64,000 nt of DNA from Hydrogenophaga intermedia (GTDB lineage Bacteria; Pseudomonadota; Gammaproteobacteria; Burkholderiales; Burkholderiaceae_C), in NCBI RefSeq assembly GCF_000723405.1, contig NZ_CCAE010000015.1, positions 25,057 through 89,056 of the forward strand. Reading direction: 5' to 3'. A model generated the notes under the pieces. It did not search any database and had not been told where the DNA came from. It saw only the letters and a list, made by a program, of their open reading frames with translations. Both the position numbers and the translations under genes were made by a program. Positions 8,418 to 16,056 of this stretch are shown one piece after another. How positions within the stretch are numbered: the stretch's first letter is position 1; the number at the start of each line of letters is the position of its first letter.

Positions 8418-9287
8418 ATGAACACCACCACGGAAACCCTCGAGCCGATCCGGCTGGCCACGCCCGCCGCACCCCCGGCCGCCCTGCCCAACTGGATCAA
8501 GGCCGCCGCGCGCGGCTTCATGACGCACGTGCTGCCGCCGCTGGTGATCATCGGCCTGCTGCTGGTCATCTGGGAGCTGCTGGGCTCGCGCCCGGGCGCG
8601 GCGCTGCCGCCACCGAGCAAGGTGGTGCAAGACACCTGGGAGCTCATCGTGAGCCCCTTCTACGACAACGGCGGCAACGACGTGGGTCTGGCCTGGCAGA
8701 TGCTCGCCAGCCTCAAGCGCGTGGCCTACGGCTACACGCTGGCGGTGATCGCCGGCGTCAGCCTGGGGGTGCTGGTGGGGCAGTCCACCTGGGCGCTGCG
8801 CGGGCTCGACCCGCTGTTCCAGGTGCTGCGCACCGTGCCGCCGCTGGCCTGGCTGCCGATCTCCCTGGCCGGCTTCCGCGACGGCCACCCCTCGGCCATC
8901 TTCGTCATCTTCATCACCGCCATCTGGCCGATCATCATCAACACCTCCATCGGCATTCGCAACATCCCCGACGACTACCGCAACGTCGCGCGCGTGATCC
9001 GGCTCAACGGCGTGGAGTACTTCGGCAAGATCATGCTGCCCGCCGCCGCGCCCTTCATCTTCTCGGGGCTGCGCATCGGCGTGGGCCTGTCCTGGCTGGC
9101 CATCGTCGCGGCCGAGATGCTGATCGGCGGCGTGGGCATCGGCTTCTTCATCTGGGACGCCTGGAACAGCTCGCGCATCAGCGACATCATCCTCGCGCTC
9201 TTCTGCGTCGGCATCGTCGGCTTCCTGCTCGACCGCATCGTCGCCTTCATCGGCCACCTCGTCACGCGCGGCACCGCCGCGAGCTGA
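8418..9287 (+). CDS. nrtB: Nitrate ABC transporter permease
   Basis: Inner-membrane permease of the SsuC/TauC/NrtB type, 289 residues. About six hydrophobic segments are visible, from VLPPLVIIGLLLVIWELLG near residue 38 to the last one near residue 260. The EAA-like ATPase-contact loop is seen as IPDDYRNVARVIRLNG near 183. The ATG at 8418 follows CCAGGAG. It lies 56 bases after nrtA and 29 before nrtD in one operon. Confidence 0.92.
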   Translation: MNTTTETLEPIRLATPAAPPAALPNWIKAAARGFMTHVLPPLVIIGLLLVIWELLGSRPGAALPPPSKVVQDTWELIVSPFYDNGGNDVGLAWQMLASLKRVAYGYTLAVIAGVSLGVLVGQSTWALRGLDPLFQVLRTVPPLAWLPISLAGFRDGHPSAIFVIFITAIWPIIINTSIGIRNIPDDYRNVARVIRLNGVEYFGKIMLPAAAPFIFSGLRIGVGLSWLAIVAAEMLIGGVGIGFFIWDAWNSSRISDIILALFCVGIVGFLLDRIVAFIGHLVTRGTAAS

Positions 9288-9316
9288 TCCCGTCTTCGCA
9301 ACACAGGAGCCCCACC

Positions 9317-10162
9317 ATGAGCGACAACGCCTACCTCAGCATCAGCGGCGTGGACATGACCTTCACCAAGGGCCGCACCGTCAACCCCGTGCTGCGCCAC
9401 ATCAACCTGGACGTGAAGCGCGGCGAGTTCATCTCCCTCATTGGCCACTCGGGCTGCGGCAAGTCCACGGTGCTCAACATCGTGGCCGGCCTGCTCAAGG
9501 CCAGCGCGGGCGGCGTCATCGTCGACGGCCGCGAGGTGAACGAACCCGGCCCCGACCGCGCGCTGGTGTTCCAGAACCACTCGCTGCTGCCCTGGCTCAC
9601 GGTCTACCAGAACGTGGAACTGGCGGTGGACAAAACCTTCCGTGGCGTGAAGACCAAGGCCGAGCGCAAGGACTGGATCCTGCACAACCTGGAGATGGTG
9701 AGCATGGGCCACGCCCTGCACCGCCTGCCCTCCGAAATCTCGGGCGGCATGAAGCAGCGCGTGGGCATCGCGCGCGCGCTGGCCATGGAGCCCAAGGTGC
9801 TGCTGCTCGACGAGCCCTTCGGCGCGCTGGACGCGCTGACCCGCGCGCACCTGCAGGACGAGGTGATGCGCATCCAGACGGAGCTGCACAACACGGTGAT
9901 GATGATCACGCACGACGTGGACGAAGCCGTGCTGCTGAGCGACCGCATCGTGATGATGACCAACGGCCCCTCGGCCACCATCGGCGAGATCCTCGACGTC
10001 GAACTCGAGCGCCCGCGCGACCGCCTGGCCCTGTCGGACGACGCGCGCTACAACCACTACCGCCACGAGGTGCTGAGCTTCCTGCACGAGAAGCAGCGCA
10101 AAGTGGAGCCGATGGCACGCAGCGCCCGCGCGAGCAAGGCGCCGGAGGCCCTGAGCGCCTGA
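9317..10162 (+). CDS. nrtD: Nitrate ABC transporter ATP-binding protein
   Basis: ATPase of the nitrate transporter, 281 residues. Walker A GHSGCGKST near residue 43, Q-loop VFQNHSLLPW near 84, ABC signature SGGMKQR near 142, Walker B VLLLDEPFGALDA near 162, and switch His in MITHDVDEA near 196. It is a single-domain ATPase without the NrtA-like C-terminal extension that cyanobacterial NrtC carries, so it most resembles NrtD. Start ATG with AGGAG upstream. Last gene of the ABC operon; a GC-rich hairpin and a separate sigma-54 promoter follow. Confidence 0.92.
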   Translation: MSDNAYLSISGVDMTFTKGRTVNPVLRHINLDVKRGEFISLIGHSGCGKSTVLNIVAGLLKASAGGVIVDGREVNEPGPDRALVFQNHSLLPWLTVYQNVELAVDKTFRGVKTKAERKDWILHNLEMVSMGHALHRLPSEISGGMKQRVGIARALAMEPKVLLLDEPFGALDALTRAHLQDEVMRIQTELHNTVMMITHDVDEAVLLSDRIVMMTNGPSATIGEILDVELERPRDRLALSDDARYNHYRHEVLSFLHEKQRKVEPMARSARASKAPEALSA

Positions 10163-10183
10163 GGGCGCAACACACACGCCATC

Positions 10184-10206
10184 GGGCGCACCCCGGCGGT
10201 GCGCCC
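10184..10206 (+). terminator. GC-rich hairpin after nrtD (possible weak terminator)
   Basis: Perfect 9-base-pair stem GGGCGCACC/GGTGCGCCC with loop CCGGC, 21 bases after the nrtD stop. No U-run follows, so it may act as a transcript-end stabiliser or a Rho-linked stop. Confidence 0.4.
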
Positions 10207-10211
10207 CAGCT

Positions 10212-10227
10212 TGGCGCGGTTCTTGCA
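10212..10227 (+). promoter_or_regulatory. Sigma-54 promoter for nasA
   Basis: TGGCGCG-GTTC-TTGCA with GG (10213-10214) and GC (10225-10226) ten bases apart, a near-consensus -24/-12 element. The predicted transcript starts near 10238, about 34 bases before the nasA ATG. So the MFS transporter can be made independently of the attenuated ABC operon. Confidence 0.75.
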
Positions 10228-10271
10228 CCAATGCGGGAGCCTTCTCCCCCGTTGATTTCAAGGACTGCACC

Positions 10272-11498
10272 ATGGCGGCACAGCCCGGCCACTTCCGACA
10301 ATTCCTCAATGCCGGCCACGCCCCGACCCTGGGCGCGGCCTTTTTCTACTTCGCCTTCTCCTGCGCCATCTGGGTGCTCAACGGCTCCATGGCGCCGTTC
10401 ATTTCCGAGGCCTACAACCTCACCCCCACGCAGAAGGGTTTGATGCTCTCCGTGCCCATCTTCGCGGGCGCGCTGATGCGTTTTCCCCTGGGCGTGCTGG
10501 CCCAGTACGTGGGGCGCAAGAACGCCACGCTGGTCGAGATGGGCGGCATCGCCATCGCGATGCTGTTCGGCTACTTCTTCGTCGAATCCTTCAACGACCT
10601 GCTCGCCATGGGCGTGCTGCTGGGCATCGCGGGCGCCAGCTTCGGCGTGGCGCTCTCGCTCGGCTCGGGCTCCTTCCCACCGCGCTACAAGGGCCTGGCC
10701 ATGGGCCTGGTGGGTGCGGGCAACGTGGGCACGGCCGTGTCGGCCCTGCTGGCGCCACCGCTGGCCCAGGCCTTCGGCTGGCAGACGGTCTACGGCATCG
10801 CCGCCATCGGCGTCTTGCTGCCCGTGGTGGTCATGGTCGTCTGCGCGCAGGAGCCACCCGACCGCGCCGCGCACGCCAGCTTTCGCGATCACATCGCCTG
10901 CCTGTTCGAAAAGGACGGCTGGGCCTTCAGCCTGATCTACGCCGTCACCTTCGGCGGCTTCATCGGCCTCACCACCTTCCTGCCCAGCTACTTCTACGAC
11001 CAGTTCGGCGTGAGCAAGGTGCAGGCGGGCCAACTCACCATGCTGGCGGCCTTCATGGGTGCGGCGCTGCGCGTCTTCGGCGGCTGGATCTCCGACCACT
11101 GGGGCGGCGTGAACACGCTCACCGGCGTGCTGCTGGTCGTCACGGTCACGCTGGTGCTCTGTGGCTTCGCCCAGCAATCGCTCACGGCCACCATGCTGCT
11201 GTTCCTGCTGTGCTTCGCGGCGCTGGGCGCGGGCAACGGCGCGCTGTTCCAGTTGGTGCCCTTGCGCTGGCCGCTCACCACCGCCGTGGCCGGCTCCATG
11301 ATCGGCGAGATCGGTGCCCTGGGCGGCGGCCTCATCCCCAACGCCATGGGTCTGAGCAAGCAGCACAGCGGCGACTACCTCTGGGGCTTCGTCAGCTTCG
11401 CGGCCTGCTCCGCGGCCATGCTGCTGATGCTGCGCGTGATGCAGATCCGCTGGACGCGGACCTGGGCGGAGAAAGGCGGGCGGGCGCGCAGCGCCTGA
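10272..11498 (+). CDS. nasA: Major facilitator nitrate/nitrite transporter (NNP family)
   Basis: Inner-membrane nitrate importer of the NarK/NasA group, 408 residues with about 12 hydrophobic segments. It shows FYFAFSCAIWVLNGSMAPF near residue 24, an RFPLGVLAQYVGRKN stretch near 74 and nitrate-signature-like glycine-rich segments GIAGASFGVALSLGSGSFP (near 118) and GLVGAGNVGTAVSALLAPPL (near 145). The ATG at 10272 directly follows AAGGACTGCACC. It is preceded by its own sigma-54 element and converges on the diiron gene with a 16-base gap. In pseudomonads a gene of this type stands beside a kinase gene and nirB, as here. Confidence 0.92.
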   Translation: MAAQPGHFRQFLNAGHAPTLGAAFFYFAFSCAIWVLNGSMAPFISEAYNLTPTQKGLMLSVPIFAGALMRFPLGVLAQYVGRKNATLVEMGGIAIAMLFGYFFVESFNDLLAMGVLLGIAGASFGVALSLGSGSFPPRYKGLAMGLVGAGNVGTAVSALLAPPLAQAFGWQTVYGIAAIGVLLPVVVMVVCAQEPPDRAAHASFRDHIACLFEKDGWAFSLIYAVTFGGFIGLTTFLPSYFYDQFGVSKVQAGQLTMLAAFMGAALRVFGGWISDHWGGVNTLTGVLLVVTVTLVLCGFAQQSLTATMLLFLLCFAALGAGNGALFQLVPLRWPLTTAVAGSMIGEIGALGGGLIPNAMGLSKQHSGDYLWGFVSFAACSAAMLLMLRVMQIRWTRTWAEKGGRARSA

Positions 11499-11514
11499 AC
11501 GCCGGTCCGCGCGC

Positions 11515-12504
11515 TCAGTGCACCGCCGCACTCATGGCGCGCACCGCCTCCGCTCTCGCCGGCACGGCGTACGCGAGCGGCGCCAATGCGGCCTGGATGC
11601 GCGCCATCTGCGCCGCGCTGACCAATCCGCCCAGCAGCGCCTGGAAGCGCGGCTCCAGCGTGCCCGAGACGATGTACTGCCAACGGTAGGCCTTCAGCAG
11701 CGTGGCGTGCACCGCCTCCACGCGCTCGTCGTCGCGCGTCGCGCCGGTGATGTCCAGAAAGTACGCCGCGTCGGCCGCGGCTTGCGCCTGCAGGATGCCG
11801 TCCACGCCACCGACCAGCGCGATCAGGTCGTCCACCGCCGCGTCGCGCTCGGCGTCGGAGACAAGCCGCGCGTCCTCGCGCTCCCACTCCAGCTCATCGA
11901 TGATGGCGTGCTGCGACTCCTCGCGCCAATGGAACAGGAACACGTCCTTGAACAGCGGCGACAGGCCCTCGGCACCCGCGATGCTGGCCCGGTAGTGCGC
12001 CTGCGAGAACAGCTCGATGTGGCAGGTGAGCGCCAGCACGGCCCAGGTGCTCTTGCCCAGCACGAAGGCGGCCACGTCGTTGGGCGACACGTCGAAGCGG
12101 TAGCCGGGCGGCATGCCAGCCGCCACCAGGCGCTCGATGCGGCGGAACAGTTCCTGGTGCTTCAGCTCCTCGTCGGTGAAGCGCACGATGGCCTCCAGCG
12201 CGGTCTGGTCGCCCAGCCAGTGGTCGCGGCTGACTTCGAGCATCTTGGCGCCGATGAAGCGCTCGACGAGGCCGAACATGTTGGCGTAGGTGCGGCCCTG
12301 CACCTGGCTCAGGAAACGGTGCTCGGCCGGGCTCAGGAAGCCCAACTCGTCGGCCAGCGACAGGCCGTCGGGCAGGAATGTGTGGGTCAGGTCGAAGGTG
12401 CGCTCGCGGATCACGTCGCGATCGATGTCCCAGCGGATGCGCTTGGAGACCTCGATGGTCTTGGCGTAGCGCGGGGTGTCGGTGGCAATGGCGGTGGTGG
12501 GCAT
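11515..12504 (-). CDS. Ferritin-like diiron protein of unknown substrate
   Basis: A 329-residue soluble protein with the four-helix diiron pattern E...ExxH...E...ExxH: MFGLVERFIGAKMLE, then EELKHQELF near residue 117, CHIELFSQAHY near 166 and REESQHAIIDE near 196. This fits a ferritin-like oxygenase or oxidase (AurF-like or related), but I cannot name the substrate. There is no signal peptide or membrane segment. The ATG at 12502-12504 has AGGA seven bases upstream and begins MPTTAIATDTPRYAK; the frame is open further upstream without homology. It sits inside the nitrate region but on the opposite strand to nasA. Three GGGAC/GTCCC palindromes lie just upstream. Confidence 0.7.
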   Translation of the reverse strand: MPTTAIATDTPRYAKTIEVSKRIRWDIDRDVIRERTFDLTHTFLPDGLSLADELGFLSPAEHRFLSQVQGRTYANMFGLVERFIGAKMLEVSRDHWLGDQTALEAIVRFTDEELKHQELFRRIERLVAAGMPPGYRFDVSPNDVAAFVLGKSTWAVLALTCHIELFSQAHYRASIAGAEGLSPLFKDVFLFHWREESQHAIIDELEWEREDARLVSDAERDAAVDDLIALVGGVDGILQAQAAADAAYFLDITGATRDDERVEAVHATLLKAYRWQYIVSGTLEPRFQALLGGLVSAAQMARIQAALAPLAYAVPARAEAVRAMSAAVH

Positions 12505-12577
12505 GGCGTGTCCTTTCGGGTGGGCTGGTGTCGGATCGACGGGGACACAGCATTCACCGTGGTGGGACCGCGCGCGC

Positions 12578-12644
12578 GGGACGTGCGTCCCGCTCAGCCC
12601 GATGAGGGGACGTCCTTGGCGCGCGGGTGCGGGACACGCGTCCC
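12578..12644. promoter_or_regulatory. Three evenly spaced GGGAC/GTCCC palindromes upstream of the diiron gene
   Basis: GGGACGTGCGTCCC (12578-12591), GGGGACGTCC (12606-12615) and GGGACACGCGTCCC (12631-12644), centres 26-27 bases apart. They fill most of the 158-base gap between the kinase gene and the diiron gene. Repeated operators or successive RNA hairpins are both possible; no known regulator is assigned. Confidence 0.4.
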
Positions 12645-12662
12645 GGCCGAGCGCGACCGCGC

Positions 12663-14405
12663 TCACCTCGGCAAAAACAGCAACCAGACCACCAGGATCA
12701 GGTTGAACACCAGGCTCACGCCCGCCAGCAGCTTCCAGCGCATCGCCGGGTCGCGCCGCAGCAGCGGTGACGCCGGCGGCGCGTTCAAGGGCCGTGACGC
12801 CCCGCGCTCCAGCGCGAGCAGGAACTCCTCCGCCGTCTCGAAGCGCAAGGCGCGATCCCGCGCCACGGCCTTGAGCACCACGTGGTCGAGCCAGATCGGT
12901 ACCTCCGGGTTGTGGCGGCTCGGCGCCACGGGGTCGCGGTGGTAGCGGCCCATCTGGTAAGGCAGCACCTCGCCATACGGCAGCCGCCCGGTGAGCAACT
13001 GGTACAGCGTGACGCCGAGCGCGAACAGGTCGCTGCCAGCGTCAGGCGCGGCGGGCTCGGCCTCGCCAGGGCCGAGCTGAAAACCCCACTGCTCAGGGTT
13101 GATGAAGCTTGGCGTGCCCGCGTGCAGCGCGCGCGTGGCGGCCGGCTCGCGGCCCGACAGCGCCACGCCCAGGTCGAGCACGCGCAGCAGGCCGTCGTCG
13201 CCCTGGTGCAGGTTGGCGGGCTTGATGTCACGGTGCACCACGCCCTGGCGGTGCAGGCGACCCAACACGCGCAGCGCCTGCATGGCAAGGGCCACCGCTT
13301 TGGTGGGCCCGGGGCGCTCACCGCGGTCGATCTGCTGCTGCAAGGTCTCGCCTGCGTGCCAGTCGTACAGCAGGTAGAAGGCGGTGCGCTCGCCACCGCC
13401 CGGCAGCCACGGGTGCAGGGCCACCAGGTGTTCGGCCACGCGCGATGAGGCCATGCGCGCGGCCAGCCACCCCTCGTGCGCGAGCGTGGCGCGTTCGTCG
13501 GCGTCGTGCGCGCGCGAGGGGTGCAGCGTCTTGAGCGCGTACAGGCGCTGCGTGCCGGGGTCGCGCACCTGGTAGAGGCGGTTGACGCCGTTGTCGGCCA
13601 CCAGCGCGGTCACCACCAGGCCATCGATGGCGGCGCCCACCGCCAACTTGGGAGGCACCGGCAAGGCCTGGGCCTGGCGCTGCGCGTCCTGCAGCGTGGC
13701 TTCCAGCAGGCCGCGCACGCGCACCACCAGCGCGGTCACGTTGTCGTCGCTGCCGGCGGCCAGCGCCGCCTCCACCACGGTCTCGGCGGCGGCGCGCGCC
13801 TCGCGGCCGGCCAGGCATTCGCGCAGGCGCCGGTCGGGCAGGCTGCCGTGCACGCCGTCGGTGAGCAGCAGGAAGGTGTCGCCCACCTGCAGGTCGCCCT
13901 GCTGGTAGTCCACCACCACGTGGTCCTCCAGGCCGACGGCGCGCAGCAGGCGGTGGCGCAGGTCCGGATGCGGCACCACGTGGTCGTGGCTGAGCTGCGT
14001 GAGCTCGCCCTCACGCAGCAGGTAGCAGCGGCTGTCGCCCACGTGCGCCAACGTGTACGACTGGCCGCGCAACACCAGCGCGGTGAGCGTGGTGAGCCCC
14101 ATGGCCGGCGCGCGGCGGCGGTTCATGCCGGCCAGCCAGGCGTTCTGCGCGGCGATCACGCGGTCCAGCGCCACGGTGGTGTCCCAGGTCTCGGGCGTGC
14201 CGTGGTAGTCACGCAGCACGCTGGTGACGGTGGTCTGCGCGGCCTCGCGGCCCAGGCCGCCGGCGCTCACGCCATCGGCCACGGCGACGACGCTGCCGCG
14301 CGCCTCCTGGCCGGGAGGCGGCAACTGCGCGCCGCAGAAGTCCTCGTTCACCGGGCATCGGCCGGCGCGGCACCAGAAGCCGATGTCGAGGTCGATGCCG
14401 GCCAT
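12663..14405 (-). CDS. PP2C phosphatase-Ser/Thr kinase fusion with C-terminal membrane anchor
   Basis: A 580-residue two-domain signalling protein. Residues 1 to about 235 are a PP2C phosphatase: CPVNEDFCGAQ near 18, VAVADGVSAGGLG near 40, HVGDSRCYLL near 120, LLLTDGVHGSLPD near 180 and GSDDNVTALV near 220. Residues from about 260 to 540 are a Hanks-type kinase: ALKTLHP (ATP-site Lys), HRDIKPANLHQ near 420, DLGVAL in place of DFG and GTPSFINPEQW. The glycine loop is degenerate (VADNGVNRLYQ). A single membrane segment closes the chain (LAGVSLVFNLILVVWLLFL). Such a fusion accompanies nasA and nirB in Pseudomonas (stk1-like). It follows the ANTAR-PilJ gene by 8 bases in one operon. The target is unknown. 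Confidence 0.88.
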   Translation of the reverse strand: MAGIDLDIGFWCRAGRCPVNEDFCGAQLPPPGQEARGSVVAVADGVSAGGLGREAAQTTVTSVLRDYHGTPETWDTTVALDRVIAAQNAWLAGMNRRRAPAMGLTTLTALVLRGQSYTLAHVGDSRCYLLREGELTQLSHDHVVPHPDLRHRLLRAVGLEDHVVVDYQQGDLQVGDTFLLLTDGVHGSLPDRRLRECLAGREARAAAETVVEAALAAGSDDNVTALVVRVRGLLEATLQDAQRQAQALPVPPKLAVGAAIDGLVVTALVADNGVNRLYQVRDPGTQRLYALKTLHPSRAHDADERATLAHEGWLAARMASSRVAEHLVALHPWLPGGGERTAFYLLYDWHAGETLQQQIDRGERPGPTKAVALAMQALRVLGRLHRQGVVHRDIKPANLHQGDDGLLRVLDLGVALSGREPAATRALHAGTPSFINPEQWGFQLGPGEAEPAAPDAGSDLFALGVTLYQLLTGRLPYGEVLPYQMGRYHRDPVAPSRHNPEVPIWLDHVVLKAVARDRALRFETAEEFLLALERGASRPLNAPPASPLLRRDPAMRWKLLAGVSLVFNLILVVWLLFLPR

Positions 14406-14413
14406 GCGCTGCC

Positions 14414-15700
14414 TCAGCCCATCAACAGTTGCATGCTGTGCTCCACCTGCGCGGTGAGTCGCTCGACGGCGTCCAGCACCGCCTCGCTGGCCGTGGCGAA
14501 GGCGCCCAGGCGGTTCTGGCGCTCGCGGCCCGTGGCGCGCTCGGCCAGGGCGGCGCCGGCCAGCATCTGCTGCCAGGCGCCCAGGGCCGCGTCCATCGCG
14601 GCGCGGATCTCGGGCGTGGACAGCGGCGCCGCCTGCAGGTAGGCCAGGCCTTGCTCGAAGGCCTGGCGGGCCTCGTCCATGGCCTGTGCGTGTTGCGACA
14701 CGGCGGCCGGCTCCAGCAAGGCCAGCAGCGCGCACTTGGCGTAGCGCTGCGACAGCATGCGCTGGCGCCCGGCGGTATTGAGCGCGCGCAGCGGCGCCAC
14801 GGAACCCGCGCTCTCCAGGCTGGCGGTCAGGCGCTCGGCGCTGGCCAGTAGTTCATCGGCCAGGGCATCGGCCTGCGCGGGCGCGGCGGCGGGCGCGCCG
14901 CGCAGCAGCGGCTTCAGGCGCGCCCAGGCCTCGCTCGGCGGGGCGATCAGGTCGCCGAAGGTGGGCTGCGAGAGGTTGCGTTGCAGCAGCGCCAGGTTGG
15001 CGTCGATGCGCGCGGCCGATTCGTCGAGCAGCGCGCGGTGGCGCGCCTCGTCCACGCCGGCCAGGCACAGCAGGTGCAGCTTGACCACGCGCTGCGACAG
15101 CATGCGCAACTGACCCGCGCGGTTCACGCCCTCGGCGTAGCGCGCCGAATGGATGATCTGCTGCGCCAGTTGGCCCATGCGCTGCTGCGTCTGCATGGCG
15201 GCGCCGCGCAACAACTGGAAGGCGTCCTCGTCCGGGATCTGCCGCGCGCGCATCAAGATGCCTTTGGCGCGCTCCACCAGCTTGCGCTCCTCGAAGCGCT
15301 GCGTCAGATCGCGCAGCTCCTCGCGCAGCGCCTGCTCGCGCTGGAAGCGCGCCTGCGCCAGATGAATGAGCGGGCGCAGGCGCGGCGCGCCGTAGCCGTT
15401 GACGGCCCAGACCTGCACACCGGCATCGAGCGCGCGCGCCATGTTCTGCGCATCCACGTCGCCGGTGAACACCAGCACGGGGCGCGGCGCGGTGCCGGCC
15501 AGGGCCGCCAGCGCCTGGAACAGGGCCTCGCCGGGCAGCGGCGCGTCCACCACCACCAGATCTGGTGCATGGCGGACCACGCCCGCCATCAATTGGTGCA
15601 CCGCATCAAGCACCTCGGGCACCTGCAGGCCGGCGGCCTGCAGGTCCTTCGCCAGCGGCGAGGCCTTGGCGCCATCGAGAAGAACGAGCACGGAAGTCAT
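14414..15700 (-). CDS. NasT-like receiver-ANTAR protein with two C-terminal PilJ-type sensor repeats
   Basis: A 428-residue protein. Residues 1 to about 120 resemble a NasT-type receiver (PDLVVVDAPLPGE with a candidate phospho-Asp near 52, VLVFTGD near 78), degenerate at the usual lysine. An ANTAR domain follows (ERKLVERAKGILMRARQIP near 137). The second half carries two type IV pili chemotaxis sensor-like repeats, RAGQLRMLSQRVVKL near 195 and TAGRQRMLSQRYAKC near 310. ANTAR at the centre with a sensor behind it is unusual: NasR has its sensor in front and NasT relies on a partner, NasS. The ATG at 15698-15700 was preferred to a TTG three codons upstream. It is divergent from nirB and followed by the kinase fusion. 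Confidence 0.8.
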   Translation of the reverse strand: MTSVLVLLDGAKASPLAKDLQAAGLQVPEVLDAVHQLMAGVVRHAPDLVVVDAPLPGEALFQALAALAGTAPRPVLVFTGDVDAQNMARALDAGVQVWAVNGYGAPRLRPLIHLAQARFQREQALREELRDLTQRFEERKLVERAKGILMRARQIPDEDAFQLLRGAAMQTQQRMGQLAQQIIHSARYAEGVNRAGQLRMLSQRVVKLHLLCLAGVDEARHRALLDESAARIDANLALLQRNLSQPTFGDLIAPPSEAWARLKPLLRGAPAAAPAQADALADELLASAERLTASLESAGSVAPLRALNTAGRQRMLSQRYAKCALLALLEPAAVSQHAQAMDEARQAFEQGLAYLQAAPLSTPEIRAAMDAALGAWQQMLAGAALAERATGRERQNRLGAFATASEAVLDAVERLTAQVEHSMQLLMG

Positions 15701-15810
15701 GCGAATCAATCACTTGCGCAGCAGAGCGGGCGAGGTCGCGGCGCTGCGGCACGCCCGCGACCCCGCGATGGTGCACCAGAACGGGGGCCTCGAAAGACGC
15801 TGCAAGCCCG

Positions 15811-15825
15811 TGGCACGGCTCTTGC
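15811..15825 (+). promoter_or_regulatory. Sigma-54 promoter for the nirB operon
   Basis: TGGCACG-GCTC-TTGC, a perfect match to the consensus core, with GG (15812-15813) and GC (15824-15825) ten bases apart. The predicted transcript starts near 15837, giving a leader of about 220 bases. A TGCACCA-containing stretch at 15772-15788 is a partial NtrC-site match at about -57. Confidence 0.8.
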
Positions 15826-15837
15826 GTTGAATCGCCC

Positions 15838-15901
15838 GGACGCGACGAGGCGTCCCGCCCCGGCGGCCCAGCCGGGGCACTGCGTGCAACGACGCGCGCA
15901 G
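15838..15901 (+). promoter_or_regulatory. nirB leader hairpins, including an ANTAR-type hexaloop
   Basis: Directly at the predicted RNA 5' end, GGACGC/GCGTCC (15838-15855) closes the six-base loop GACGAG. Then GCCCCGGC/GCCGGGGC closes loop GGCCCA. Then CTGCGTGC/GCGCGCAG (15880-15901) closes loop AACGAC, which has A1 and G4 as ANTAR targets require and differs by one base from the nrtA loops. The first loop has G instead of A at position 1. I see no U-rich terminator in this leader. AACGAC can also pair with GTCGTT near 15942-15947. Confidence 0.5.
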
Positions 15902-16056
15902 ACATGGCAGCGGCCAGCGCCCGAGGGCGCGCGCCCACCCGGTCGTTCGACCGGCGCAAGAAACACCCACCGCCTGAGCGGGGCGCATGCCCCCCTGCCC
16001 TGTCCCCGCGCCGGGCGGTTCACTCGTTCCGCGAAACACGTCCTGGAGTTCCCACG

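Noticed and set aside
15701..16056. A coding extension of nirB into the divergent region
   Set aside because: The frame is open, but the sigma-54 promoter and leader hairpins lie there and family homology begins at 16057.
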